This document shows, piece after piece, positions 1-8,153 of a DNA stretch of 41,543 nucleotides; position 1 is the first letter of the stretch; each line of letters begins with the position of its first letter. The stretch is from an uncultured Phycisphaerales bacterium (lineage in GTDB: Bacteria > Planctomycetota > Phycisphaerae > Phycisphaerales > UBA1924), in assembly GCA_903929885.1 (NCBI GenBank), contig CAIYWI010000019.1:1-41543 (forward strand). The letters run 5' to 3'. A model generated the notes under the pieces. It did not search any database, had not been told where the DNA came from, and worked only from the letters and a program-made list of their open reading frames with translations. A program made the position numbers and the translations under genes.

Positions 1-58
1 GCATCCGCGCCGTTGATGTGATGCGCTCGCGCGAATCGGTGCGTTGGTTGCCCGACTG

Positions 59-127
59 CCGTGGGCTTGCCCGCAAAGCCGGGCAGCGCACCACGGCTAC
101 GTCTGGTGCGCCCTTGCGGGCGAAGGG
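59..127 (-). repeat. Partial copy of a dispersed structured intergenic repeat (copy 1)
   Basis: Read on the minus strand, this stretch matches the 3' third of the two longer copies at 12097-12287 and 18442-18635. The shared core runs from a GGCGCACCAG-type block through GTAGCCGTGGTGCG to CGGGC.AGCCCACGG. It can fold with outer GTGG/CCAC pairing around a CCCGGC...GCGGGC-type inner stem. It lies upstream of recG. The rest of 1-166 holds no gene I can support. One frame is open from base 3 to about 170, but its translation has no recognisable feature and it may be chance in GC-rich DNA. Confidence 0.7.
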
Positions 128-166
128 GGGAGGCGATGTCGTTGATCAGGGCGTGGCGTACCGGCA

Positions 167-197
167 TTGACGCCATCTCGTCAGGGTCGCGTACCGT
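167..197 (+). promoter_or_regulatory. Candidate promoter of recG
   Basis: TTGACG at 167-172 is a good -35. TACCGT at 192-197 is an acceptable -10 after a long 19-nt spacer. The -10 ends 8 nt before the ATG at 206, so a transcript would begin essentially at the start codon. The long spacer makes this tentative. Confidence 0.4.
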
Positions 198-205
198 CTT
201 GCGGC

Positions 206-2359
206 ATGGGCGAGGAATCATCCCTGCAACTCTCCACTCCCGTCGAGGCCTTGCCGGGCGTCACGTCGCGGCAGGCGCAGGGGTTGCGCGCGCTGGGGAT
301 CTCCAATCTCGGGTGGTTGCTGGCGCACCTGCCCCTGCGCCATGAGCGGATCGAGGCCGAGGCGACCATCGATCGCCTCGAGCCCGAGAGCACGGCGTGC
401 GCGAGGGGCGAGGTGACGGCGACTCGCGTGGTGCGAGCCGGGAGGATGCCCAGGGTCGAGGCGGTGTTGCACGACGGCACCGCGCGGCTGGACTTGGTGT
501 GGTTCAATCAGATGTTCGTTCGCAACGCCGTGATGCCTGGCGTGCGGCTGCGGGTGCAAGGAAAGGTCAAGCAGCGCGGGCCGGGGTTGCAGATGGTCAA
601 CCCCAAGTACGAGGTGCTGGCGGGCGAGGAGGAGCCGCCGGAGCACGAGGCCCGCATGCGGCCGGTGTATCCGGCGACGGAGAGCTTCAAGTCGTGGGCG
701 ATCGAGCGAGTGATGCGGACGGCGGTGCCCCTGGGGCTGCCGCTGATCGAGGATCATCTGCCCGAGGCGTATCGCGTCGAGCGCGGGTTGCCGTCGCTTC
801 GCGAGGCGTACCGCATGCAGCACACGCCCGTCGACGAGGACGAAGTGAAGGCGTCGCGGCGGCGATTGGCATACGACGAGTTCCTGCTGCTGCAACTGGG
901 CGTGCACCTCAAGCGGGCGCACCTGCGCGAGCGGCTGAGAGCCCCGAAACTCAAGTGGAACAAGGGCATCGATGCGCACATTCGCGAGCGGTTCCCCTTC
1001 GCGCTCACGCCCTCGCAGGAGGAGGTGGTGAAGGAGATCGCCAAGGACCTCTCGCGCGAGGTGCCCGCCAACCGGCTCATCCAGGGCGACGTGGGCTCGG
1101 GCAAGACGGTGGTGGCGCTGTATGCGATGCTGATGGCGGTGGCGTCGGGGGCGCAGGCGAGCCTGATGGCGCCAACCGAGATCCTCGCCGAGCAGCACTT
1201 CCTCTCGATCTCGCGGATGCTCGAAGGTTCGCGGGTGCGGGTGGAGTTGCTGACGGGGGCGACGCCGCCGTCGCCAGAAGCCAAGGCCGCGCTGCTCGAG
1301 CGGCTCGCGGCAGGGGAGATCGACCTGCTCATCGGCACGCACGCGCTGCTGACCGACCGCGTGCGGTTCAAGGACCTGGCCGTGGCGATCATCGACGAGC
1401 AGCATCGCTTCGGCGTGGTGCAGCGGGCGGGGCTGCGAGAGAAGGCCAGCGACGAGGCGAGCACGCCCCACGTGCTGGTGATGACCGCGACGCCGATTCC
1501 GCGGACGATGGCCATCACGCTCTTTGGCGATCTCGACGTGTCGTCGATCAAGGGGCTGCCGCCGGGGCGTCAGCCGGTGACGACGCGGGTGGTGGCATCG
1601 ACGGGCCGGGCGACGGTGTACGAGGAAGTGTCGCGGCGACTCGCCAAGGGTCAGCAGGCGTACGTGGTGGCGCCGGCCATCGACGGGGGCTCGCAGGAGG
1701 AGTTGCCGCTGGGGGGCGGCGATGCGGCCGGGGAGAAGGCGACCGTCAAGACGATTCGCGACGTGCGCACGGTGGCGAAGGAACTCGAGACGACGTACTT
1801 GCCGGGGGCGAAGGTGGCGGTGCTGCACGGGCAACTCGCGCGGGCGACCCGCGAGGAGGTCATGGAGCGGTTTCGGCGGCGTGAGATCGACGTGCTGGTG
1901 GCGACGACGGTGATCGAGGTGGGCGTCGACGTGCCCAACGCGACGGTGATGGTGGTGGAGCAGGCGGATCGCTTCGGGTTGGCGCAGCTGCACCAGCTTC
2001 GCGGCCGCGTGGGTCGCGGGTCGGAGGCGTCGGCGTGCTACTTGATTGCCGATCCGACGACCGAGGTGGGGCACGAGCGGCTGGCGGTGATGGAGGAGGT
2101 GTCGGACGGATTCGCGTTGTCGGAGAAGGACCTTGAGTTGCGAGGGCCCGGCGAGATGTTCGGGATGAGGCAGAGCGGACTGCCGCCGTTCAAGGTGGCG
2201 GACCTCATGAAGGATCGGCAGTTGCTGCTGCTGGCGAGGCGCGACGCGGCGGCGTGGGTGAAGGCCTCGCCGCGGCTTGGGTTGCCGGAAGAGGCGATGC
2301 TCAAGCGGCGGATGCTCAAGGCGTATGGAGAGCACCTGGGCTTGGGGGATGTGGGGTGA
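206..2359 (+). CDS. recG: ATP-dependent DNA helicase RecG
   Basis: RecG is a superfamily 2 double-strand DNA translocase that reverses stalled replication forks and processes Holliday junctions. The N-terminal ~270 residues form the wedge (OB-fold) region. The helicase core follows, with Walker A GDVGSGKT at residues 294-301, motif Ia APTEILAEQH, the DEQH box at 397-400, motif III TATPIPRT and motif VI HQLRGRVGRG. The C-terminus carries the RecG-type ELRGPGEMFG...QSG block. The frame stays open up to a TTG at 167. I chose the ATG at 206 (717 aa) because RecG-like sequence begins there and a -10-like hexamer lies just upstream. There is no clear Shine-Dalgarno sequence. The gene stands alone on this strand and converges on holA. 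Length is close to the family norm (~690 aa). Confidence 0.96.
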   Translation: MGEESSLQLSTPVEALPGVTSRQAQGLRALGISNLGWLLAHLPLRHERIEAEATIDRLEPESTACARGEVTATRVVRAGRMPRVEAVLHDGTARLDLVWFNQMFVRNAVMPGVRLRVQGKVKQRGPGLQMVNPKYEVLAGEEEPPEHEARMRPVYPATESFKSWAIERVMRTAVPLGLPLIEDHLPEAYRVERGLPSLREAYRMQHTPVDEDEVKASRRRLAYDEFLLLQLGVHLKRAHLRERLRAPKLKWNKGIDAHIRERFPFALTPSQEEVVKEIAKDLSREVPANRLIQGDVGSGKTVVALYAMLMAVASGAQASLMAPTEILAEQHFLSISRMLEGSRVRVELLTGATPPSPEAKAALLERLAAGEIDLLIGTHALLTDRVRFKDLAVAIIDEQHRFGVVQRAGLREKASDEASTPHVLVMTATPIPRTMAITLFGDLDVSSIKGLPPGRQPVTTRVVASTGRATVYEEVSRRLAKGQQAYVVAPAIDGGSQEELPLGGGDAAGEKATVKTIRDVRTVAKELETTYLPGAKVAVLHGQLARATREEVMERFRRREIDVLVATTVIEVGVDVPNATVMVVEQADRFGLAQLHQLRGRVGRGSEASACYLIADPTTEVGHERLAVMEEVSDGFALSEKDLELRGPGEMFGMRQSGLPPFKVADLMKDRQLLLLARRDAAAWVKASPRLGLPEEAMLKRRMLKAYGEHLGLGDVG

Positions 2360-2468
2360 TGGGCATGGGCGCGGCGATGTCGCGTCTGCATCGCGAAGCG
2401 ATTTCCGAAGGGATTGACCAACGCCTGGCACGTCAACGCGCGATCGCATGCGATGGGCGTTCCCGCGG

Positions 2469-2539
2469 CGACCCCTTCGGGGTCGTGCGCGATTGGTCGT
2501 CCGGGACCGGTGGTGGCGGCGAAGCGTCGCCACCACCGG
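2469..2539. terminator. Pair of strong hairpins between convergent recG and holA
   Basis: The 220-bp gap between the recG stop (2359) and the holA stop (2580) holds no gene. It contains CGACCCC/GGGGTCG at 2469-2485, closed by a cUUCGg-type tetraloop, and a perfect 12-bp stem CCGGTGGTGGCG/CGCCACCACCGG at 2507-2539. Neither is followed by a T-run on either strand, so they are not classical intrinsic terminators. A role in mRNA 3'-end stability or bidirectional termination is inferred from position. On the minus strand the block begins shortly after holA and broadly resembles the longer repeat seen elsewhere in the window. Confidence 0.45.
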
Positions 2540-2579
2540 CTACGTTCGGGCACCGCTTCGCGGTGAGCATGGGTGGCCG

Positions 2580-3602
2580 TCACCGTCCGGCGCGGGGGAA
2601 TCGCATCGACATGAGTTCCGCGCTGCGGGCGGCGTCTCCCAGACCCGACTTGGCGCGACGGTCGGCCTCGACGCAGCCTCGGTAGATGGCCGTGGCGCGA
2701 CGCCAATCGAGCGAGGCGCCGAGCGACATGAGTTCATCGCCGCCGGGGCCCCAGAGCTTGGCGGCCTTGCGGACCACGTCGGGGCGTGCGCCGGACTTGC
2801 TGCCCCGCGAGATGACATGGAGCTTGCGGGCCAGGTCGGTCAGCGCGAACAGGACCAGCGTGGGGGGCTGGCGGAGGACGTTGATGGCGTAGCGGATGGA
2901 CTCGATGCGGCCGGCGTTGGAGGCGTGCAGCACCGTGCGCTGCACCTGCCAGACGTCCTCGTCGCGGGTCTTGCCGACGAACTGCGTGACCAGGTCGGTG
3001 GTGATGGAGGGGCTGCCGCAGGCGGCGACGGCGAGCTTGGCCATCTCGGTGTCGAGGTGGGCCTGGGTGGGGCCGATCTGATCGACCAGCAGCGTGGCGG
3101 CGGCAGGATCGATGCCGATGTCGTGCCGCTGCTTGCACTCCTTGAGCACCCACTTGATCGCCATGTCGCGGGTGGGGGGCTCGCAGGAGATCACCGTGCC
3201 GACCTTCTCGACCTTCTTGCCGAGGTTGCCCGGCACGAGCTTGTCGGAACGCAGCACGAGCGTCGCCCCTTCGCTGGGGTCGTCGGCGTAGCGCTCGAAG
3301 AGATCGCGCGAATGCTCCTTCACCACCCGCTCGGCGTCGTCGACGATGAGGAGCTTGTGGCGGGCGATGAGGCCGAAGCTGCGACATTCATCGAGGATCT
3401 CGGCGGGGGTCGACGCGGCCCCGTCGAAGGTCATCACGTCGACCTCGCCGTGCTGCTTCTCGAGCGACTCGCGGAGGATCTTGGTGCTCTCGGCGCGGAC
3501 GAAGAGGTCCTTGCCGATCAGCAGCACGATGCGACAGTCGGCGCCCAGGGGCTTGCCTCCCCCGTCGACCGGCGTTGCCTTGGTGCTCGCCTTCTTGGCC
3601 AT
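2580..3602 (-). CDS. holA: DNA polymerase III subunit delta
   Basis: HolA is the delta subunit of the clamp loader; it opens the beta sliding clamp during replication. The 340-aa product has the expected pattern: N-terminal IVLLIGKDLFVRAES, an aspartate-rich VDDAERV block around residue 90, LRSDKLVPG where AAA+-like subunits have a sensor-type strand, and a C-terminal helical collar (RIESIRYAINVLRQ...LFALTDLARKL). The family lacks a working P-loop and none is visible. The start is the ATG at 3602 (MAKKAS...). It follows the sigma-like gene by 35 nt, so it is probably the last gene of an mqnA-sigma-like-holA operon. Family assignment is by sequence pattern, since delta subunits are divergent. 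Confidence 0.85.
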   Translation of the reverse strand: MAKKASTKATPVDGGGKPLGADCRIVLLIGKDLFVRAESTKILRESLEKQHGEVDVMTFDGAASTPAEILDECRSFGLIARHKLLIVDDAERVVKEHSRDLFERYADDPSEGATLVLRSDKLVPGNLGKKVEKVGTVISCEPPTRDMAIKWVLKECKQRHDIGIDPAAATLLVDQIGPTQAHLDTEMAKLAVAACGSPSITTDLVTQFVGKTRDEDVWQVQRTVLHASNAGRIESIRYAINVLRQPPTLVLFALTDLARKLHVISRGSKSGARPDVVRKAAKLWGPGGDELMSLGASLDWRRATAIYRGCVEADRRAKSGLGDAARSAELMSMRFPRAGR

Positions 3603-3637
3603 GCGCGGAGGGTATGGTGCCGAACGCGGCCGCAACG

Positions 3638-5479
3638 TCACGCCGTGTGCACGGGCGTGGCGCGTTCGGGGTGCAGGGCGCGGTGCAGGGCCCGCTGTTC
3701 GTAGACGGCCGCACGGACGAGGGTGAAGTCGAAGTGCTCGGCGAGCGAGGCCAGCGTGGCCGGGGGGCCGCCGTGCCAGCCGAAGCGGCGGGCGAGAAAG
3801 TCCGCGGCGGCGGGGTCGGGCAGTCCCGCGTCGACGGCGCGGCGGACGCCGGGGTGGGGTTCGAGCCAGCGTTGCCAGTCGTTGACCATGAGCGACCAGT
3901 CGGGCAGGTCGTGCATGTTGGGGAGCAGCGGGCTGGCGCGGAGGCGGCCGACGACCACCAGGGGCTTGATCTCGCGGAGCCAGCGGACGGCGTGGCGGTC
4001 CATGGAGAGGGAGATGGCGCCCGCAAGGCGGCCGCCTCGGGAGGAATCGAAGGCGTCGATGGCCTCGCCGATGCGTTGCACGCCCTCGATGAGCATGCGG
4101 GGCATGGAGGTGCGGGGGAGGTCCTCCATGCGGCGGCTGAGGCGGCCCTCGACGGTGTCGATCATGAGCCGCAACTGCGAGCGGATGAGTTCGAGCTTGA
4201 GACGCGAGGCCCACCGCATCATGGTTTCGATGCGGTCGAGCGAGATGGTGCGCGGGAAGAGGCGGTGGAGCGCGGCGATCTCGTCGAGACAGCGGCGGCG
4301 AAGGAGGTGATACGCGGCGAGGCGAGCCTTCTCCTCGATGGCCACGACGGGGCCGGCGGCACGCGCGGCGGCGATGAAGCCGTCGATGGTTCGGGGCACG
4401 GGCACGGCGAGGCCCGTCACCACCGGGGCGGCATCGAGCGGGTTGGCGCCGCGGCGCTTCGAGGAGGGCGAGGGGGCGATGGCGCCGGCGAGGGCGGCGG
4501 CGGCTTCGATCATGCCCAGGTCGCGGCGAGCGGCAGCGGCGGCGGCGGCCGGGTCGGAGCGATCGGGCTCGTCGCCGAGCAGGCCTTCCTCGGCCCATTC
4601 GAGCAGTCGCTCGGCGCGTGCGACGGCCACGGCGCGGCGGAGCGCGGGGCGAGAGCGGCGGAACTTCGCGCTCACGAGCGCGGGGTCGATGCCCAGCCGC
4701 CACGCGCGGTAGACGGCCTCGCGTCGGCGGTTGGTGAGGGGCTCGGCCTCGTCGAAGATCATCGGCGGGACGGCCTGCGGGTTGATGACCAGCCCGGCGC
4801 GGCTGCGTTCGTTGGCTTCCTTGGCCCGCGTTTCGTAGCGCTTGAGCACCTGACGGATGGCTTCGTGGCTTCGCCCGAAGCGCTCGGCGATGCGTTCGGC
4901 GGCCATGTTGAGCGACCAGCCGAGCCAGCGCTTGTAGCGACGCGCCCGCTTGATGATGCGGGCTTCGTCCTCGGGGCTGATGCGCGAGTAGTCGGCGGCG
5001 CGGGCGATCTGGCCCGCGTGGGTCTTCTCGAAGTGCTCGATGGTCGCGGCCCCGAACATGACGCGGGGCTTGCCGTCGGGCGCGAGCAGGCGGCGGCCGA
5101 CGAGCCCGCGCTTGCGCATGCGCACGAGCGTTCGGCGGCTCATGTTCCAGCGGGTGCACAGGTCGTCGGCCTCGACCATCGACGCGTCGTTGACGTCGTC
5201 GATGGCGATCTTGCCGGCATCGCAGAGTCGCTCGACCAGGGAGGACAGTTCGCTCTTGAGGAGTTCGCCCCGGATCAGTTCGGGGGTGGCCAGCTCGGGG
5301 CGGTGGCCGGTGACGCGAAAGGCGATCCAGTCTTCGGGGTAGGGCTGGTCGTCCTCGATGTCGCGGGCGAGGCCCTCGGCGCGGAGGATGTCCTGGAGCA
5401 GCGTCTCCTTGGGGGAGAAGCGAAGTTGCTGCTCGAGGCGGACCAGCGCGGGGATGGTGAGGGTGGGAAGTGGAGGCAA
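3638..5479 (-). CDS. Divergent sigma-70-like multi-HTH DNA-binding protein
   Basis: A 613-residue protein I cannot assign to a named family. Residues ~425-505 resemble sigma-70 region 2: LIRSQLRLMIDTV recalls the 'L(V)xSNLRLV' helix, and EAIDAFDSSRGGRLAGAIS recalls 'RAVDKFDPSRGYKFSTYA'. The region 2 copy is eroded, with DLIQEGNIGL replaced by MLIEGVQRIG. Upstream lie a MerR-like helix-turn-helix at ~104-130 (DLCTRWNMSRRTL), a second HTH at ~192-215 (AERIAERFGRSHEAIRQVL) and a third at ~255-284. The last ~50 residues could be a region-4-like HTH. An alanine-rich linker lies near 309-335. The start is probably TTG 5479, 36 nt after mqnA; no good ATG or Shine-Dalgarno is visible. It may be an alternative sigma factor or a sigma-derived regulator. 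Confidence 0.6.
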   Translation of the reverse strand: MPPLPTLTIPALVRLEQQLRFSPKETLLQDILRAEGLARDIEDDQPYPEDWIAFRVTGHRPELATPELIRGELLKSELSSLVERLCDAGKIAIDDVNDASMVEADDLCTRWNMSRRTLVRMRKRGLVGRRLLAPDGKPRVMFGAATIEHFEKTHAGQIARAADYSRISPEDEARIIKRARRYKRWLGWSLNMAAERIAERFGRSHEAIRQVLKRYETRAKEANERSRAGLVINPQAVPPMIFDEAEPLTNRRREAVYRAWRLGIDPALVSAKFRRSRPALRRAVAVARAERLLEWAEEGLLGDEPDRSDPAAAAAAARRDLGMIEAAAALAGAIAPSPSSKRRGANPLDAAPVVTGLAVPVPRTIDGFIAAARAAGPVVAIEEKARLAAYHLLRRRCLDEIAALHRLFPRTISLDRIETMMRWASRLKLELIRSQLRLMIDTVEGRLSRRMEDLPRTSMPRMLIEGVQRIGEAIDAFDSSRGGRLAGAISLSMDRHAVRWLREIKPLVVVGRLRASPLLPNMHDLPDWSLMVNDWQRWLEPHPGVRRAVDAGLPDPAAADFLARRFGWHGGPPATLASLAEHFDFTLVRAAVYEQRALHRALHPERATPVHTA

Positions 5480-5515
5480 CGGGTGGGTGTTCCGTCGGAC
5501 TCGGGGCTGGGTTGC

Positions 5516-6352
5516 TCAGGGAGCAGCCGCGGGGACGGGCTCGTCGGCCCATGTCACGCTACGGCCGTCGGTCAGACCCAGTTCCCGGGCCGCGTCGAGG
5601 AAGGTGGCCACGGCGGTGCGTTCGCGGGGGCCGACCTGATATCGGAGCAGTCGCCCCAGGTAGTCCTGCGCCAGGGGGAGGGGCCAGCCGGCGGCGGCGG
5701 CTCGGTGGGCGACGATCCAGTCGAGGCGGGTGGCGTTGTGGCGACGTTGGCGATCGAGCACGTCGCGGGCCATGCGGACGGCGGGGGCGTGCTCGTCGCC
5801 TCGGCGGCACATCCACATGGCGTAGACGAAGGGAAGCCCGGTGAGGGACTTCCACGCCTCGCCCAGATCGAGTTGATGGGGCCAGCGGTCGGCGGGCGGG
5901 GCGTCGGTGACGACCTTGTCGCCGATCAGCAGGACGCTCTCGGGCCAGCGGTCGGCGTGTGTCGAGGGCTTGGCGGCATCAAAGCCCGTCATGCGGGGAC
6001 GGAGGCCGTGCAGGCGCCACAGGAGCACTTGGGAGAGGACGACGGAGGTGTGGCTGTCGAGGTCGGCGTGGAGTTCGGTGATGGAGGCGATGGGCACCTT
6101 CGAGAAGAGTCGGACGGTGAGGGTGGGACCGTCGCAGCCGATCATGCCCACGGGCAGGAGCGTGAGGGGCACGGGCGAGTGGACGCAATCGATGATGGAG
6201 GCCAGGCCCACGTCGGCGCGGTTCTCGCACAACTCGTCGACGATGCGCGAGGGCACGCAAGGGACGAGCTCGACGTCGGCCAGCTTCTCGAGCCCTTCGA
6301 TGAGCGGCGCGGTGTTGAGGTATCTCACGGCGGCGATGCGGGCCCGGGTCAT
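5516..6352 (-). CDS. mqnA: Chorismate dehydratase MqnA (futalosine menaquinone pathway)
   Basis: MqnA removes water from chorismate to give 3-[(1-carboxyvinyl)oxy]benzoate, the first step of the futalosine route to menaquinone. The 278-aa product has the periplasmic-binding-protein-like fold signature of the family: AAVRYLNTAPLIEGL at the N-terminus, ADVGLASIIDCV, then a PTLTVRLFSKVP strand, and LIGDKVV around residue 145. Length matches the family (~280 aa). The ATG at 6352 gives MTRARIAAVRYLN; there is no Shine-Dalgarno. TACGCT ends 5 nt upstream, suggesting a leaderless transcript. It is the first gene of a minus-strand run with the sigma-like gene and holA, and is divergent from the PglD-like gene. 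No other mqn genes are in the window. Confidence 0.9.
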   Translation of the reverse strand: MTRARIAAVRYLNTAPLIEGLEKLADVELVPCVPSRIVDELCENRADVGLASIIDCVHSPVPLTLLPVGMIGCDGPTLTVRLFSKVPIASITELHADLDSHTSVVLSQVLLWRLHGLRPRMTGFDAAKPSTHADRWPESVLLIGDKVVTDAPPADRWPHQLDLGEAWKSLTGLPFVYAMWMCRRGDEHAPAVRMARDVLDRQRRHNATRLDWIVAHRAAAAGWPLPLAQDYLGRLLRYQVGPRERTAVATFLDAARELGLTDGRSVTWADEPVPAAAP

Positions 6353-6365
6353 GCTCAAGCGTAGT

Positions 6366-6388
6366 GTCGCGTGCACGGGGCACGCGAC
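6366..6388. promoter_or_regulatory. Inverted repeat between divergent mqnA and acyltransferase genes
   Basis: A perfect 9-bp inverted repeat, GTCGCGTGC-ACGGG-GCACGCGAC, sits in the 90-bp divergent region. It is flanked by a TACGCT hexamer for mqnA (minus, 6363-6358) and TATCTT at 6390-6395 for the plus-strand gene. The placement between two candidate promoters fits an operator, but no regulator is identified. Confidence 0.4.
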
Positions 6389-6442
6389 CTATCTTTTCCC
6401 CAACGGTCGCGTTGCCGATGCGGTGCGGCCGGACGTTCACTC

Positions 6443-7051
6443 ATGGAACAGTCCACGCACATCATTCTCGTCGGCGCAGGCGGGCACGCGCTGGTGGTCG
6501 CTTCGGCGGCCAAGGCCGCGGGCCTGAAGGTCGACGGGTTTCTCGACGACTCGACGACGACCACGCTGGGGCGCCTCACGTCGCTGCGGCGGCTGGGCTC
6601 GATGTCCGAACTGGCGACGACGGTGCTCGCGCCGATCCTGTGCGTGGGCGACCTTGGCGCGAGGCGCCGACTGCTGGCGACCGGCGGCTGGGGGCGGGCG
6701 GCGACGGTGATTCATCCTCGGGCGTTCGTCGACCCCACGGCGCAGATCGGCGCGGGCGTCTTCATCGGGCCGCAGGCCATCGTGCAGTCGCACGCGAAGG
6801 TGGGTGATCATGCGATCATCAACTCGGGCGCCATCGTGGAGCACGAGTGCGTGGTGGGGGCGAATGTGCACATCGCGCCGGGGGCGGTGTTGGCGGGCAA
6901 TGTGTCGGTGGGGCCGCACACGTTGGTGGGGCTTGGTGCGAGGGTGTTGCCGGGGCGGAGCATCGGAGCCGAGGCGGTGGTGGGAGCGGGGTCGGTGGTG
7001 CTTGGTGACGTGCCGGACGGGCGGACCGTCGTGGGCGTGGTGAAGGGATGA
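6443..7051 (+). CDS. PglD/NeuD-type sugar O-/N-acyltransferase (left-handed beta-helix)
   Basis: A 202-aa protein with the two-part layout of the PglD/NeuD family. The N-terminal Rossmann-like half opens with IILVGAGGHALVVASAA (residues ~7-23), the usual 'GAGGHA' nucleotide-sugar-binding motif. The C-terminal hexapeptide-repeat beta-helix runs from about residue 95 (VIHPRAFVDPTAQIGAG, IGPQAIVQSHAKVGDH, IINSGAIVEHECVVG). The catalytic-type His lies in the EHECVVG turn. Such enzymes acetylate amino sugars for glycans or surface polysaccharides; the substrate here is unknown. The start is ATG 6443. The stop overlaps the next ATG by 4 nt (ATGA), so the two genes are translationally coupled. Confidence 0.85.
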   Translation: MEQSTHIILVGAGGHALVVASAAKAAGLKVDGFLDDSTTTTLGRLTSLRRLGSMSELATTVLAPILCVGDLGARRRLLATGGWGRAATVIHPRAFVDPTAQIGAGVFIGPQAIVQSHAKVGDHAIINSGAIVEHECVVGANVHIAPGAVLAGNVSVGPHTLVGLGARVLPGRSIGAEAVVGAGSVVLGDVPDGRTVVGVVKG

Positions 7052-8067
7052 GCGAGCGACATCTGCCGCCGTCGCCGGGACGGCTCGCGCTGGCGAGGCG
7101 GGCGGGCCTCTTCGTGCGCTCGCCGCTGGCGGGGGCGGGGTGCGTGCTGGCGGCTGTGCTGGCGGGAAGCGATGTGCTCGAGCGCGTGGCGAGCGGCGTG
7201 GCGAACGTGGCGGCGGCGGCGTGGTCGCAGGCCGGGCAGACGTCGAGTCGCGATGCGTGGGCCGTGGCGATGCGAGGGGTCGTGACGCGAGCGGGCGATG
7301 TGGTGCCGCTGGTTGGCAGTGCGATGGTGTGGGTGGCGGCGGCGGGGTTGTTCGCGGCATTCGTGCAGGTGGGGCCGGCGTGGACCTGGGGGGCGGGCGA
7401 TGCGAGGCGGCGACTGGGCATGGGGCCAGAGGCGGCGCGTCGCGGACGGAGACTGGCGGCGGTGGTGTGCACGCTGGGGCCCTTGGCGGTGGCGGGGTTC
7501 TCGCTGTGGGCGAATCGCGCAGGGCTGGCGGACGTGGCCGCTCGCGAGGCGGCGGATGGCGCGAGGGTGGTGGGCCGTTCGCTGCGAGAGGCGGGGTGGT
7601 GGCTGGCGGGCGGGTTGCTTCTGGCAGGGGGCGTGGAGCACGTCGCGGGGCGACTGGGGCTGCGGGCGCGGCTGAAGATGACGCGCGAGGAGGCCCGGCG
7701 GGAGCAGGCAGAGCAGGGGGGAAGGGTGTGGAGGGGTGAAGGGGCGCCGGTGCTTGATGACCGGGCGGCGGTCGCCACGGCGGCGGCGGTCCTGATGGGG
7801 GACGGGGTGGCGGTGGCGATTCGATATGAGGGGCGAGAGGGGGAGGTGCCTCGGGTGGTGGCGGCGGGGGTGGGTGCGCGGGCGGGGTTCTTGGCGGATC
7901 TCGCTGCGGAGGCAGGAGTTGCGACGGTGCAGGTGGAGGAGGCGGCGGTGCGGGCGATGGTGGCGCGGGGGGTGGGCGAGTTGATTGAGGCGGAGCAGTA
8001 TGGGGTGGTGGGTGAGGCGTTGGCGGGGGGCGTTGCGGGGCGTCAGGGGCGGCGGGTCGATGCGTGA
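7048..8067 (+). CDS. Degenerate FlhB/YscU-like export-switch protein lacking the NPTH site
   Basis: A 339-aa membrane protein resembling FlhB/YscU, the switch protein of flagellar and type III export. Hydrophobic segments lie at about residues 26-48, 86-108, 136-156 and 182-200. The QVG segment after the second matches the FlhB 'LLQVGF' region. LKMTREEARREQAEQGG (209-225) matches the FlhB linker 'LRMTKQEIKDE...EGD'. The C-terminal domain is FlhB-like (VAVAIRYEG, VPRVVAAGVGARA, AAEAGVATVQVEEAAVRAM). Where FlhB has the self-cleaving NPTH, this protein has MGDG (250-253), so autocleavage should be impossible. No other flagellar or T3SS genes are nearby. It overlaps the acyltransferase gene by 4 nt. 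Glycine, alanine and valine content is extreme. Confidence 0.7.
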   Translation: MSERHLPPSPGRLALARRAGLFVRSPLAGAGCVLAAVLAGSDVLERVASGVANVAAAAWSQAGQTSSRDAWAVAMRGVVTRAGDVVPLVGSAMVWVAAAGLFAAFVQVGPAWTWGAGDARRRLGMGPEAARRGRRLAAVVCTLGPLAVAGFSLWANRAGLADVAAREAADGARVVGRSLREAGWWLAGGLLLAGGVEHVAGRLGLRARLKMTREEARREQAEQGGRVWRGEGAPVLDDRAAVATAAAVLMGDGVAVAIRYEGREGEVPRVVAAGVGARAGFLADLAAEAGVATVQVEEAAVRAMVARGVGELIEAEQYGVVGEALAGGVAGRQGRRVDA

Positions 8068-8153
8068 GTGGTGAAGCCGCCAACCCCTGAACAAGGGCGC
8101 GGCCCCGCGAGAGAAATATGGTTATAAGACCTTGCTCACGGGATTCGGCCGGT

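Noticed and set aside
218..2536. A 772-residue open frame antisense to recG
   Set aside because: It has Arg/His/Pro-rich, low-information composition typical of the opposite strand of a GC-rich gene, while recG on the plus strand has every family motif.
2580..5552. A 990-residue minus-strand frame covering holA and most of the sigma-like gene
   Set aside because: Only its last third (holA) is real. The upstream part is an Arg/Pro-rich shadow of the sigma-like gene in another frame, so it is not a fusion.
3575..6364. A 929-residue plus-strand frame opposite the sigma-like and mqnA genes
   Set aside because: Gly/Ala/Asp/Val shadow composition with no motifs; both genes on the minus strand are supported by domain patterns.
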